The notes under the pieces were generated by a model. The model was not told the origin of the DNA. It made no database searches and saw nothing but the letters and a program-made list of their open reading frames with translations. From Physcia stellaris (Eukaryota; Ascomycota; Lecanoromycetes; Caliciales; Physciaceae): a DNA stretch of 64,000 nt. The translations under genes and the position numbers were made by a program. The first letter of the stretch is position 1. Each line of letters opens with the position of its first letter. Where the stretch lies: positions 620,001-684,000 of the forward strand of contig JABSSW010000008.1 of NCBI GenBank assembly GCA_018902385.1, written 5' to 3'. This document shows, piece after piece, positions 1 to 9,108 of the stretch.

Positions 1-648
1 AATCTAGGTTCCTTTTCGTACCCTGCCGTAGACCCATCGGTGAGCGACCTTATCGGTAAGATCGCCGTTGCAGATCCTGCTGTCTCAACATTCTTGCGAC
101 CCGCATCTTGTCCATGGGAGGTACCGTCACGATCGCTAGCTCTTGGGTGTAGTGTAGTTTTGAAGTATAAGCTTCCTATGGCGTTGACTCTCTGCCTCCG
201 TACCTGCGCAATCATCCTCGCGAATTTTTTCAGTTAAGGCCAGCTTGCGCTCCCAGGATACTTGACGCCAGAAAACCCACAGAGGCACGCCTGGTATCAT
301 CTCTGTCAGGATCCACTCAAACCCCAAATCATTATCCCAGTTAGAGTCCCAAGCGATGACACGCGCCACTGGGATGAGGGTTTTAGCGCGTACGAATGCC
401 AATGTCGCAACTTCGCTTTCAACCTTGAAGAAGGGATCGAGAGGAAGCGAAATGCGGAACATGTATGTTATAGGATGTGATTCGTAACAGACTCGATAAA
501 GTTTGTTGAATATTCCTTGTGCAAAGAACTGTACATCGAACAAGGTATCGTCAAAGCCAGAAGAAATTAGTGCGAGCAAATGCCTTTTCGCTAATTTTTT
601 TGATGGTGGCGACATCGGGTTCTGTAGACCACACTGATACGCGATCAT
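1..648 (-). pseudogene. APH/choline-kinase-like phosphotransferase fragment, frameshifted, runs off the left edge
   Basis: The minus-strand reading from 648 resembles the N-lobe of the fungal aminoglycoside-phosphotransferase-like (APH) family. It has a segment FNKLYRVCYESHPITYMFRI, then VESEVATLAFVRAKT and a stretch ending in the hinge-like LGFEWILTEMIPGVPLW. At the run of six T at 225-230 (A on the coding strand) the reading slips. After it, the next frame continues the same family pattern (RMIAQVRRQRVNAIGSLYFK) and stays open to position 1. One surplus A in the run explains this, so it is either a frameshifted gene or a sequencing error. The C-lobe with the catalytic HxD and the DFG-like motif would lie outside the window. 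The substrate is unknown; members of this family in fungi are mostly uncharacterised. The start at 648 is uncertain, and an upstream exon is possible. Confidence 0.65.
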
Positions 649-2086
649 ATCCAGCGCCTGAGCATTTCAATCGATCTGGTCGACTGTCCATGTTGTGAGG
701 AATGAAAGGCAGTTCTGCTACTGCACAAGACGGCAGCTGTGGGAAAGCAGGTGCCGAAAAATGCCATACACTTTCTAATCGGTTATTCAGTCTTCATAAG
801 AGTGGGAACGAAGTAATTGATTATCGTTTTCGGAGATGGAAGATAGATAAAGTAGACTCCCGTGGTGTTAGCCCAAGGGTGCGGAGGAAACAAAGAATTG
901 ACACTTCACTATGATTGCCTCTCTGTTCGACGCGCAAGAAGTTTCAAATGGCTCACTTACGGTCTTCTAATGAGATACCGATCGAGGGAAAAAACAAATC
1001 TAAAACATGAAAACAAATCGAGCTAGATATCACCTTCCTGTCATATGTTGGCCCTGTCTTCGCCAATAATCGGAATATCATTCATCGCGTTACAAATCAT
1101 CGCGGACAACATGTTTCATGTGTAAGAGTGTGCAAGGTCTTCGATGGCGCTCCTGAATTCAAGGGCACCTGGACATCATCAGCAGGTGAATACTGCAAAA
1201 TTGTAGAACCCTACTCCGCTGAGTCCTGAACGTCAATTCATGTTCACCATCTGGACCGAGTTGAGGCGTGTATCCTTCCGTGAAGATGTAGAGCTGAAGA
1301 TCAGTAAGGTACACAGTCCTCGGGCTTTTAGGACTACTCCACATCCATGTACGCGAAGCTACGTGGTGAGTTATGAAAGCGATCCATACGGGCGTTCTAT
1401 ACAAAATCAGCCAGATGCCAATCAAGAACACCGTTTTCTATGTACCGTTTCAGTTCACCACCTCTGACGGAGGCTTGTATACGAATGCCTCCAGAGCCTC
1501 GATCTCCCAATATCCTCAAAACATGCTCGTAGCCATCATCGAAGATGAAACTGAAGAGACTGTCAACTGCTAAGTTGTTTGCATGAGCGACTAGAGCTTA
1601 CCCGCCGAAGAGTTCGGTCTCTTCATGGAGCTTGTTGTATACTGTTCCTGAAGGATAATTCCCCGGGTCCTCAGCTTTCAGTACGAGAAATGTACAATAA
1701 AACAATACCAATTCTGTTGCAGACATGAGTCAATTGAGGAGATCTGACCACTGATGTGATAGTCATACGTTCGTAATTATGGAATCTCAAATTAGCCCAT
1801 ATCGAATCCGCCTGCCCAGATGGATCCATGCGACAGAATCTTAAACATGAAGCGACTTGTTGGATCCGCAACGACGTCAGGGCTAAACAGCTTTGCTTTC
1901 GTGACTGGCTTGGTCGAACTGTCTCACAAAGGAGTCTTGCTTGTTGATCCTTTGGGCGCACATGGAAGCTCACCAGCAGACCTCCTTGTTCGAATGGGCT
2001 AAGTCAATAGTTAAAATCCAAAGAAGCTGAGTGATGTCATGTTTTCTTACAACTCTACCAATTTGCGATAGTACTCCTCAGCGAGT
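649..2086. other. Intergenic, nothing recognised
   Basis: There are only short overlapping ORFs on both strands without recognisable motifs or splice-linked continuations. I see no RNA gene and no clear repeat. Confidence 0.5.
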
Positions 2087-4378
2087 CTACTTTTCGCACT
2101 TGGCATATTTTCCCCAAGCATTCAGACCTAGCAGGGTATTCAGCATGAGCTCATAAACCGATCTTGATGATGCTGACCGTTCACTTATATTATTGAGAAA
2201 TTTCGTGATCGGGTGGCTCTGCTCGAATATTTTAGGCAGCCAGTGGGTGGCCTCCAACAAGCGAGGAGACTCGGGTGCAGAAGGCGTCGTCCTTGTCTCC
2301 ATCATTCCTACCTCCAGCTTTTCGGCTTCCGCCCAGTGCTCTTGACCCCGATATATTGAAGCCAGGTTGGCCATGCTGGCCAGCGTGTCTGGATGCTCTG
2401 TGCCCCATTTTCTTTTTATTATCTCCATAACTCTCAATTGCAGCTCTTCAGCTTTCTCCCAGCGTCCTTGGGCCCTGTATATCAAAGCCAGGTTGGCCAT
2501 GCTGGCCAGCGTGTCTGAATGCTCTGCGCCCCATTTTCTTTTCCTTATCTCCACAACTCTCAATTGCAGCTCTTCAGCTTTCTCCCAGCGTCCTTGGGCC
2601 CTGTATATCAAAGCCAGGTTGATCATGATGGTCAGCGTGTCTGAGTGCTCCTCGCCTAGCACTTTCTTACTTGTCTCCATCGCTTTCTTTTCCAGCTCTG
2701 CAGCTTCCTCCCAGCGTCCTTGGCCCATGTATATCGAAACCAGGTTGTCTCCATTTCCCAAGTAATCGGACAGATCGACCTCTGCACTATCAGGTAATGC
2801 TTTCAAAGCATTGATGGTTAAGTCTGTCTTGGGTATCTGGTCCTCCGTTGCACCGACGTCACCGCTGCTTTCATAAAGCGACGAAAATGCCAAGGAGGAT
2901 AACTTTGAGTCCCTCGACCCTAGATCCAGTTGAGCATTTGCAGACCCACCTTCGTCACTATCAATCTCAAGATAAGCCGATCTCGGCAATGCGAATAGAG
3001 CAACTCGCCTCAAGTGCCCAGCAATGTGTTGAACGCTAGCGTCGACGAAACAGAAAGGGCAGCGTCGCTGATCCATACTTGCTTCATGTACTTGGACCTC
3101 ATGACTACGCCAGTCGTTTAGGCTGTCATAAAGCTGGCTTCCAGTGTCGCAGCTCTCGAACGTGCACGTATAAGGTCGGAGGTCCTTCATAATATGGTGT
3201 CTGCTGAAACAATTAGTGCTGTTCTAATTGTTCAGCAGATTAGAAGCGTTTACTCCCACGTCCTTTTCTGGAACGTCTTCCTAGAACACAATATGCAACA
3301 ATAGGGACACTCGAATTCTTTCATGTGAGCTGGAATATTTGGCGGGGGTGGCATGAGAACATCTGTAGCATCAGCATCATGAAGCTGAGCATATGTAGAG
3401 ATGGAGACAATCGATCTGTTGTCATCTAGATCAATGTTTCTGTCGGCAATCCTTGTAGCAGTAGAAGGCCGTGACGGCTCTATGTTGCCAGGTGGTAGTA
3501 GAGTCGGCGGATTATTGCCGTCAACGATCGGTAATTGCCCTCTTGAATCATTGACGTGCTTTTTCAAAGCTGAATCATGCTCGTGCTGGGATAACCCCTC
3601 AAGCTTCTTTTTGTGCTGCCTCCATTGACCAAATTGCTTTCTCCTGAGAGTATTGGCCTGGGATAAGCGGTAAACTAAGTAGTGGTCGTTGTAGTCGTCT
3701 AGGGAAGCGCCAGACATCTGCTTGAGTAGCTCGTGCACGTGTCTACGATCAGCTTCTGCAAGCATCTCGATCAGATCAATACCAGTATCATCGTCGATGT
3801 CACAATATCCAGAGGCTTTAGAGGTCCCTAGTCTTGTTGCCGGGTTTCGAATTCTGAAGGACAGTCGATAGAGTCTGTCTATGATGCTTTCCAATCTAGC
3901 CAAAATCATATCACTAAGTGACTCATCTGCATAACTCGCTAGCATCTCTTTCTCGTCAGAGTCCAAGCTGCTGACAGATTCGTCCTCATCCCCAGCGCAG
4001 CCCGCATCAGCAGTTCCGACGAAGGACGCTGTGTTTCTCGGAAGCCCAAACGCTCCCTGGGAAGCTATCTCCTCAACTAAACAGGCAACTTATTATATGA
4101 GAGCTCACATCGACGTACTGAAACTTACCTGTCGATAGTGTTTCCTCCAGGTGACTGAGCAAGCGATGTGTGAGCCCATGTATAGAAGGTGCATCTCGAA
4201 ACCGGTAATCAAGAGAACTATGGCCCAAATGATAAACGCCCAAACTTTCGGCCCACAGTTCGTATCGCTGTGCCTGAGTAGTAAGTTGATCGTACGGCTC
4301 AAGCGATAGGAGCCTTTGGTGTATGCGACGCCCAACAGCACCGAGATCGGTCTGCGTCTCTTTTTCTCCGAGCCCCAT
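2087..4378 (-). CDS. C2H2 zinc-finger protein with kinesin-light-chain-type TPR repeats
   Basis: The spliced model is 4378-4129, 4076-3254, 3200-2087, which gives 728 residues. Intron 1 is 52 nt (GTAAGT...TTTAG). Intron 2 is about 50-53 nt and ends in a tandem CAGCAG acceptor. The N-terminal ~330 residues contain the run SSLDYRFRDA, familiar from fungal proteins of this architecture, then a disordered linker. Around residues 338-430 lie zinc-finger-like units: FECPYC...WEHH, YTCTFESC...H and RRCPFC...H. Residues ~500-660 hold about four 42-residue TPRs of the kinesin-light-chain type (ALIYRAQGRWEKAEELQ, then EHPDTLASM), nearly identical at the DNA level. The role is unknown. TPR arrays of this kind serve as sensors or scaffolds in fungal NLR-like proteins. 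There is no NB-ARC or NACHT domain here. The 4378 start follows an in-frame stop, but an upstream exon cannot be excluded. It is divergent from the DUF7580-like gene. Confidence 0.8.
2315..2765 (-). repeat. Near-identical 126-bp tandem TPR-coding units
   Basis: The segment beginning at 2441 recurs at 2567, exactly 126 bp (42 codons) later, with only a few substitutions. A third, more divergent copy covers about 2315-2440, and a fourth covers about 2690-2765. Long runs, such as the one coding ALIYRAQGRWEKAEELQ, are identical. The pattern fits repeat units kept alike by recombination within the gene. Confidence 0.85.
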
Positions 4379-4764
4379 GACATGTCACAGTAGCAAAATT
4401 CAATACATACTGGATGTTCTCTTGTCAATGTGTATCTTCAGTGTTGATGGGCAACGGAGCAAAGTACAGACATGGGCCGCATATCTGCCCGCCCGTATCA
4501 CAGTGCGACTAATCAGGCATAGATTAATGCGCTGGTGTGCAGGGATCTTCATTGGATGATCGCCAGTGATTGTGGTGTGGAACGTGGGGAAGCTCGCCAC
4601 CAGCCTCACTCCAGTCCATACGAGATGAACAGATGATGAATTTGATATTCCAAATACGAGCATGCTTACACCACGACCCTTTACGTTGCCCCCTCGTCGA
4701 CCAAGGATTGAGCCAGTCATGTTATGAACCGCACCGAAGGTAACGTTCGTGACCAAGGTGTCCT
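4379..4764. promoter_or_regulatory. Shared promoter of the C2H2-TPR and DUF7580-like genes
   Basis: This 386-bp gap separates two divergent start codons. I see no clear TATA box or repeated operator motif; short ORFs here are not credible. Confidence 0.45.
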
Positions 4765-6562
4765 ATGTCTGGACTCGAGATTGTCGGTGTGGTATTAGGG
4801 GTGGTGCCTCTGATCGTGGCCGCACTGGAACAGTATAAATCTAGTAAGAGGTTATGGGATCGGTTTAGGAAGACTGCGTTGCACATCAATGAACTGATCG
4901 AGGCTCTTGACGAGAACCATGCTCTCATAGAGGCAAGTCTCGACAGCTTGTTACAAAAGGCCGTGGGCGCAGAAAGGGTGTGGGTGGTTAATGACACGGT
5001 CGTTTATGGCTCGGGATTCACAAAAAAGGACATTACACCTGACTTACAATCTTTCATGGGAAAGCTTTATAAGCCATATGAGAAAGCGCTTTTGCGTTGT
5101 GAGCAGACTTTGTTGAGAATTGTTAACAAGATTGATGGTCTCATCCTAGGCTCTAAGGTACGCCACGCCTCTCTTGCAAGATTGACACTACCTTTGATTG
5201 ATTTGCCTTCTGACGTGCAAGATAGGCTCCACTACAGTCCCTGAAAGAGGCTATTGATGCACAGCCGTACTCGAACGGTCGTTATACATTCGCTAATCGT
5301 CTCAGGTTCTGCGTGAAGAAGGACGAACTCGACGAACTCATTGCTGCTCTCAAAGAGTCTCGACAGAGCTTGGAAGATATTGCAAGAGCGCGTGTCACTA
5401 AAGACGTGCCGCTTCCTACTTCCTCTGCCAAAGCCACAGGTTTAACCCGATTCTTCGATCGAATTCAAGGCCACGCAAGCGATTTACACTCCGCAATATG
5501 CACCGCCTGAGCTGACAACTGTCATCTAAACCATACAACCAGATTCCTGCTCAACAGTTGGCCTGAGGCCATTTCGACTGGACGGAAAAAGCCCCGTATC
5601 GCGTTCAAAGTAGCCTTTGCATACGGCTCGCAGCCGGGTGAAATGGAGTCCTGTCAAGAGGTTACAGTTGAAATACTTGATGCGGATGATATGGAAGAAA
5701 AAGCAACGAATCAGTACGTTTTACATAGTATGCTCTGGCATTTGAGACTGATGGTCTTGGTAGAGCTCGAAATGTGCGCTTCCACGATGTTGAGCCGAAG
5801 TCCACTTTCCTTGCAATCAATGGCATCTGTTGTTCATTGCTACCGGCAGCCCCGACCAGGCAGCCTCTCAGCTTCTATCTATCACCGGACCGGTTACTGA
5901 GATATCAGTCTGCTGGAGCAACAAGGTTATCTGTTGCGTCAACACTGGGAGACCATCATGGTCACCTCAGCCAAAGCGACTCAATGTCCTTACATGAAAT
6001 ATTGACCAATAACATCCGACTTGATCTCAGAAATAGATTAACAGTTGCTTATGTACTGGTCTCCACTCAATTACAGCTATACTGTACACCTTGGCTCCCT
6101 ACCTTTTGGTCAAAACATGTCGTCCGCTTCCCATGTGTCAAGGATCCAAACACTTTAGAGGTCACTGTGATCTACGGATCTCCATTTCTGGAGCTTCAGT
6201 TTCCAACTAGTCCAACTGTTGACGAACGGAGCCTCCCGAGTGCTAAGAGGCCCCTTCTAGAGCTTGGTATAATTCTTTTAGAAATTTGGAACCGGCAAAC
6301 GTTCAAGGAATATGCCTCGTCGGTAGGGAAGAACATGGATGAGGGGTACGGATTGCGATACGAAGCTGCAAAACAGTGGCTCATTGATTGTGAGCAGCAA
6401 CTGCTGCCCGCTTATTCAAGCGTCTTGTTAAGATGCATTGAATGTAACATCGCAAACAGTTCGCTCAGTTATGAGTGGCGTGATGAGATGCTACGAAAAT
6501 CTATCTGTGGGGATCTGCTTCAACCATTGCATGAACTCTGCTACCCGTTTCCGGGTCTTTAA
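4765..6562 (+). pseudogene. DUF7580-like fungal protein with one internal stop codon
   Basis: Exons are 4765-5157, 5226-5713 and 5764-6562 (introns of 68 and 50 nt; the first could also end at 5237). They sum to 560 codons. The start MSGLEIVGVVLGVVPLIVAA is the hydrophobic helix typical of the family. It is followed by a helical region with RLWDRFRKTALHINELIEAL. The C-terminal third (RNRLTVAYVLVSTQLQLY, CTPWLPTFW, LLELGIILLEIWNRQ) looks like a degenerate kinase-like fold. Codon 226 (5508-5510) is TGA, where my recollection of the family has Trp in an AWxCxC-H type motif. The frame continues sensibly on both sides, so this is a nonsense allele, a young pseudogene or a sequencing error. If the stop is real, only the N-terminal 225 residues are made. 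Function is unknown. It is head-to-head with the C2H2-TPR gene. Confidence 0.72.
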
Positions 6563-6651
6563 AGACCGTCAGGTCATGCTTTCGTCGTTTAGGTCACAGC
6601 CTTCCTTCATCTTCTTGGTCCTCTCCCAGTTGTACACCAAAGGCTTTTGCA

Positions 6652-7280
6652 CTAGTCTTGCTTCTCTGGCTGTCCGATGCATTCCTCAGCCCGTCCCATG
6701 ACGAAGTCATACAGCAGCTCCTGAGCCTGCAACGAGTTTCTCGTCAACGAGTGTTCATCGTCCTCGAACACTTTGATCTCACTTTGTCCGCCTCTTGCCG
6801 CGTTCCCGTACCTCTCACACAGACTTTTCACGAGCACGAGGGTGACAGTATCGGGTTACTCGTACCATGAAACAACAGAAACGATACACCCTTGAGAGCA
6901 ACAGAGCGAATACCGTCCGTTTCCGCCGTTTGAGTTGCCACCATTGCACATTAAATGACTCTATCATCTCGGCCACCGACCGTGAACACCAGCGCACCAC
7001 CCGACAAGGACCGAGAGACGGCATACCCGGCTTGAAAATGACTCATCCCTGCCACAGCGTCCAGCGCGGAGTGTTTGTTGCGCGCAGGGTATCGATAGTC
7101 CCGGAAAAACACCGGCATCCCACATTCTAGGCTCGCAACCTTGTCCGCTATCTAAAGTGATTGGATATAGCTAACACGGCCGCCGCTCGCGCCAGAGAGA
7201 AGGATCGCAGCGTTGTTTTCGCCACTGCTGCCACTATCTTAGTGCTCGCGGTGATAGAGCATGTAAGATTCCAGACCCGG
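6652..7280 (-). pseudogene. Alpha/beta-hydrolase pseudogene
   Basis: Read on the minus strand, one frame runs through AAILLSGASGG, MPVFFRDYRYPARNKHSALD, SGGALVFTVGGRDDRV, VATQTAETDGIRSV and LLFHGTSNPILSP. After a frame change it continues in FEDDEHSLTRNSLQAQELLY and ends at the TAG near 6652. This is the order expected for a fungal alpha/beta-hydrolase: oxyanion-side segment, nucleophile elbow region, strand with the acid residue (HGTxDP) and the catalytic His (DDHxLT). The elbow reads SRSLSGGA rather than GxSxGG. Damage is at least three in-frame stops (upstream of SGSSGEN, before IADKVA, and after GGRDDRVI) plus one frame shift after SPSCS. I infer a dead host gene; substrate unknown. Confidence 0.7.
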
Positions 7281-8246
7281 TCTTGGCTTGGTCACTGGAG
7301 GAGACAATGTTATCCATCGGTTTCAAGATGAAGAGAGGAAAATCAAAGAGCAAGATACAAAACCCGCTACGCAAGGTCACAGAGGCAATCAGTCCAATCC
7401 CTTCCACCGGTATTGCTCCGTCGCTTTTTGCGCGTCGACGCCCGTAAAACTCAAAAGTACTTATGATTGCTGTACAACTCCACTTCTAAGTCTTTTCCAT
7501 ACGTTCAATATACATACTTCTCGCAGTAATCCGCCTATTGGAGACCATTCCTCTAGTTGCACCTTGCTGTCGACCCGGAATTGTTGTTTAGCTAAAGTAT
7601 CATTCCTGGAGGAACTGCAGTGAGATTAGAGACTTCACCAGAGCGAGCTATCCGCCAGGAGACGCAGCGGCAGCCTGAATTCGCTGAACTTCAGTTCAAG
7701 ATCTAGGTGATTAGACTTCGGGTTACTCACAGGATAACTCATTGCTCATTTTTGCAGTTCGATCCTCCGCCTGTGGCTTGAATAATGTAGGGAAAAGCTG
7801 ACAAAAAGTGTATTGGTAATAATTGCACTTGTGTCCCAGGCAATTTCTGGCTTGTTTGAGGTCCAGGCGCTTTTGGAGTGTCGCGTCAGCAGGAAGAACC
7901 AGCAGGGGAGAACTATGCAGGCCGAGATATAGCTATACCATATGGATAAGCCGATGGTGCGTTGATCGACTGCGTTAGTATTAGGTTCAGGTTGACGGAT
8001 ACTGCAGAGTGCCCGGATTTCGAAGCTGTAGACACGTTTGATCTATCACTGGACTGGCTGGAAATCGAAACCACCCTGAAGATAGGGTTCTGAGAAAACA
8101 AATATCTACTTTGGATCAATGACCAATGAAACCAAGCGGTGTGCGTAGATATTGTTCTGTGGCCATATTTCCTTATAACCCTCTTCCAAACATCGCAGAC
8201 TGCCGACACTGAACACGATGGCTCTGAAAGCCATATCACTTGTACA
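7281..8246. other. Intergenic, nothing recognised
   Basis: A plus-strand 111-codon ORF at 7288-7623 has no family resemblance and no splice context. The antisense ORF 7913-8419 overlaps the real membrane-protein gene in another frame. Confidence 0.5.
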
Positions 8247-9108
8247 CTATTTCCCACCGCCGATCCCCAGCTGTTTCTCATGCTCCTTCCTGACTTCTCC
8301 AAGCACCCAGTAATTGTACAACAAGAACAATATGGCCGAGAGCACCGTACAAGACCCAGTCGTGATAATCGCCACCTTAGCCGTGATCGAGAAATCGCCA
8401 TGGTGTTGCGAATACACATTGATCAACACCGAGACAAGTCCGGCGACGGAATTGAGCGCTACGACCCTACCGTGTTTGCATGGATCAGCTGTTATATACC
8501 ATTTACTTACCCCCCTTCGCAAGAGAGCCTCACATGAAAATCTTATTGATCAACCAAACATAATTCCCTCTCCACCGCCACCAAAGCCATAATAGCCCAC
8601 TCACACCTACTCCACAGCATCCACACGCCGTCCACAGGAGTGACGCATGCTTGACCGTGTCCAAAATCTTCCCCGCAATCACGTTGTCTTTAGCTGCTTG
8701 CTGAAGCGTCTGACTTGTCTGGATTGAGGTGAACGTCCCCGGTACGATCAAGAATCCTGCGAGGAGAATCCAGGCAGAAAAAGCTGCGAGGAAGTTGTGG
8801 GAGCTGGGAATGGTGTCGATCTCGAGGAGCATGCGCGTGTAGGCAGTTTGCGACGGAGGGCGCATTTCGGTATTTCTGATGATAAGCTTGGGAGAGTAAA
8901 CGTTGTGTTTGGTTGGCAGCATGGTTGAGGTATAACCTTCTTGGGAGAAGACCATGACTGAAATGTTTGTGAATGAGCTCTGGGAGAAAGTGCTGTTACG
9001 GTCTGGCAGGTCTATTGGTATCTGATAGAACGACGGAGGTTCGAGTGCGAACGTTGCAGTTGTTGAGGTCGGAACAAAGGCAAGCTCGGTAAATCGTCGT
9101 CGTCTCAT
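8247..9108 (-). CDS. Fungal four-helix membrane protein of unknown function
   Basis: Two exons, 9108-8534 and 8466-8247, flank a 67-nt intron (GTGAGG...GGTAG) and give 264 residues. After a ~110-residue soluble N-terminus there are four hydrophobic segments. The first is FLAAFSAWILLAGFLIVPGT, followed by one around LLWTACGCCGVGVSGLLWLWW. The third, VVALNSVAGLVSVLINVY, spans the splice junction and supports the join. The fourth is VAIITTGSCTVLSAILFLLY. The tail is short, charged and cytosolic-looking (EVRKEHEKQLG). I recognise this as a conserved hypothetical of filamentous ascomycetes but know of no assigned role. The start at 9108 (MRRRRF) is the first suitable ATG. Confidence 0.72.

Noticed and set aside
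8139-8537. 132-codon plus-strand ORF
   Set aside because: Antisense to the membrane-protein exon; no supporting features.
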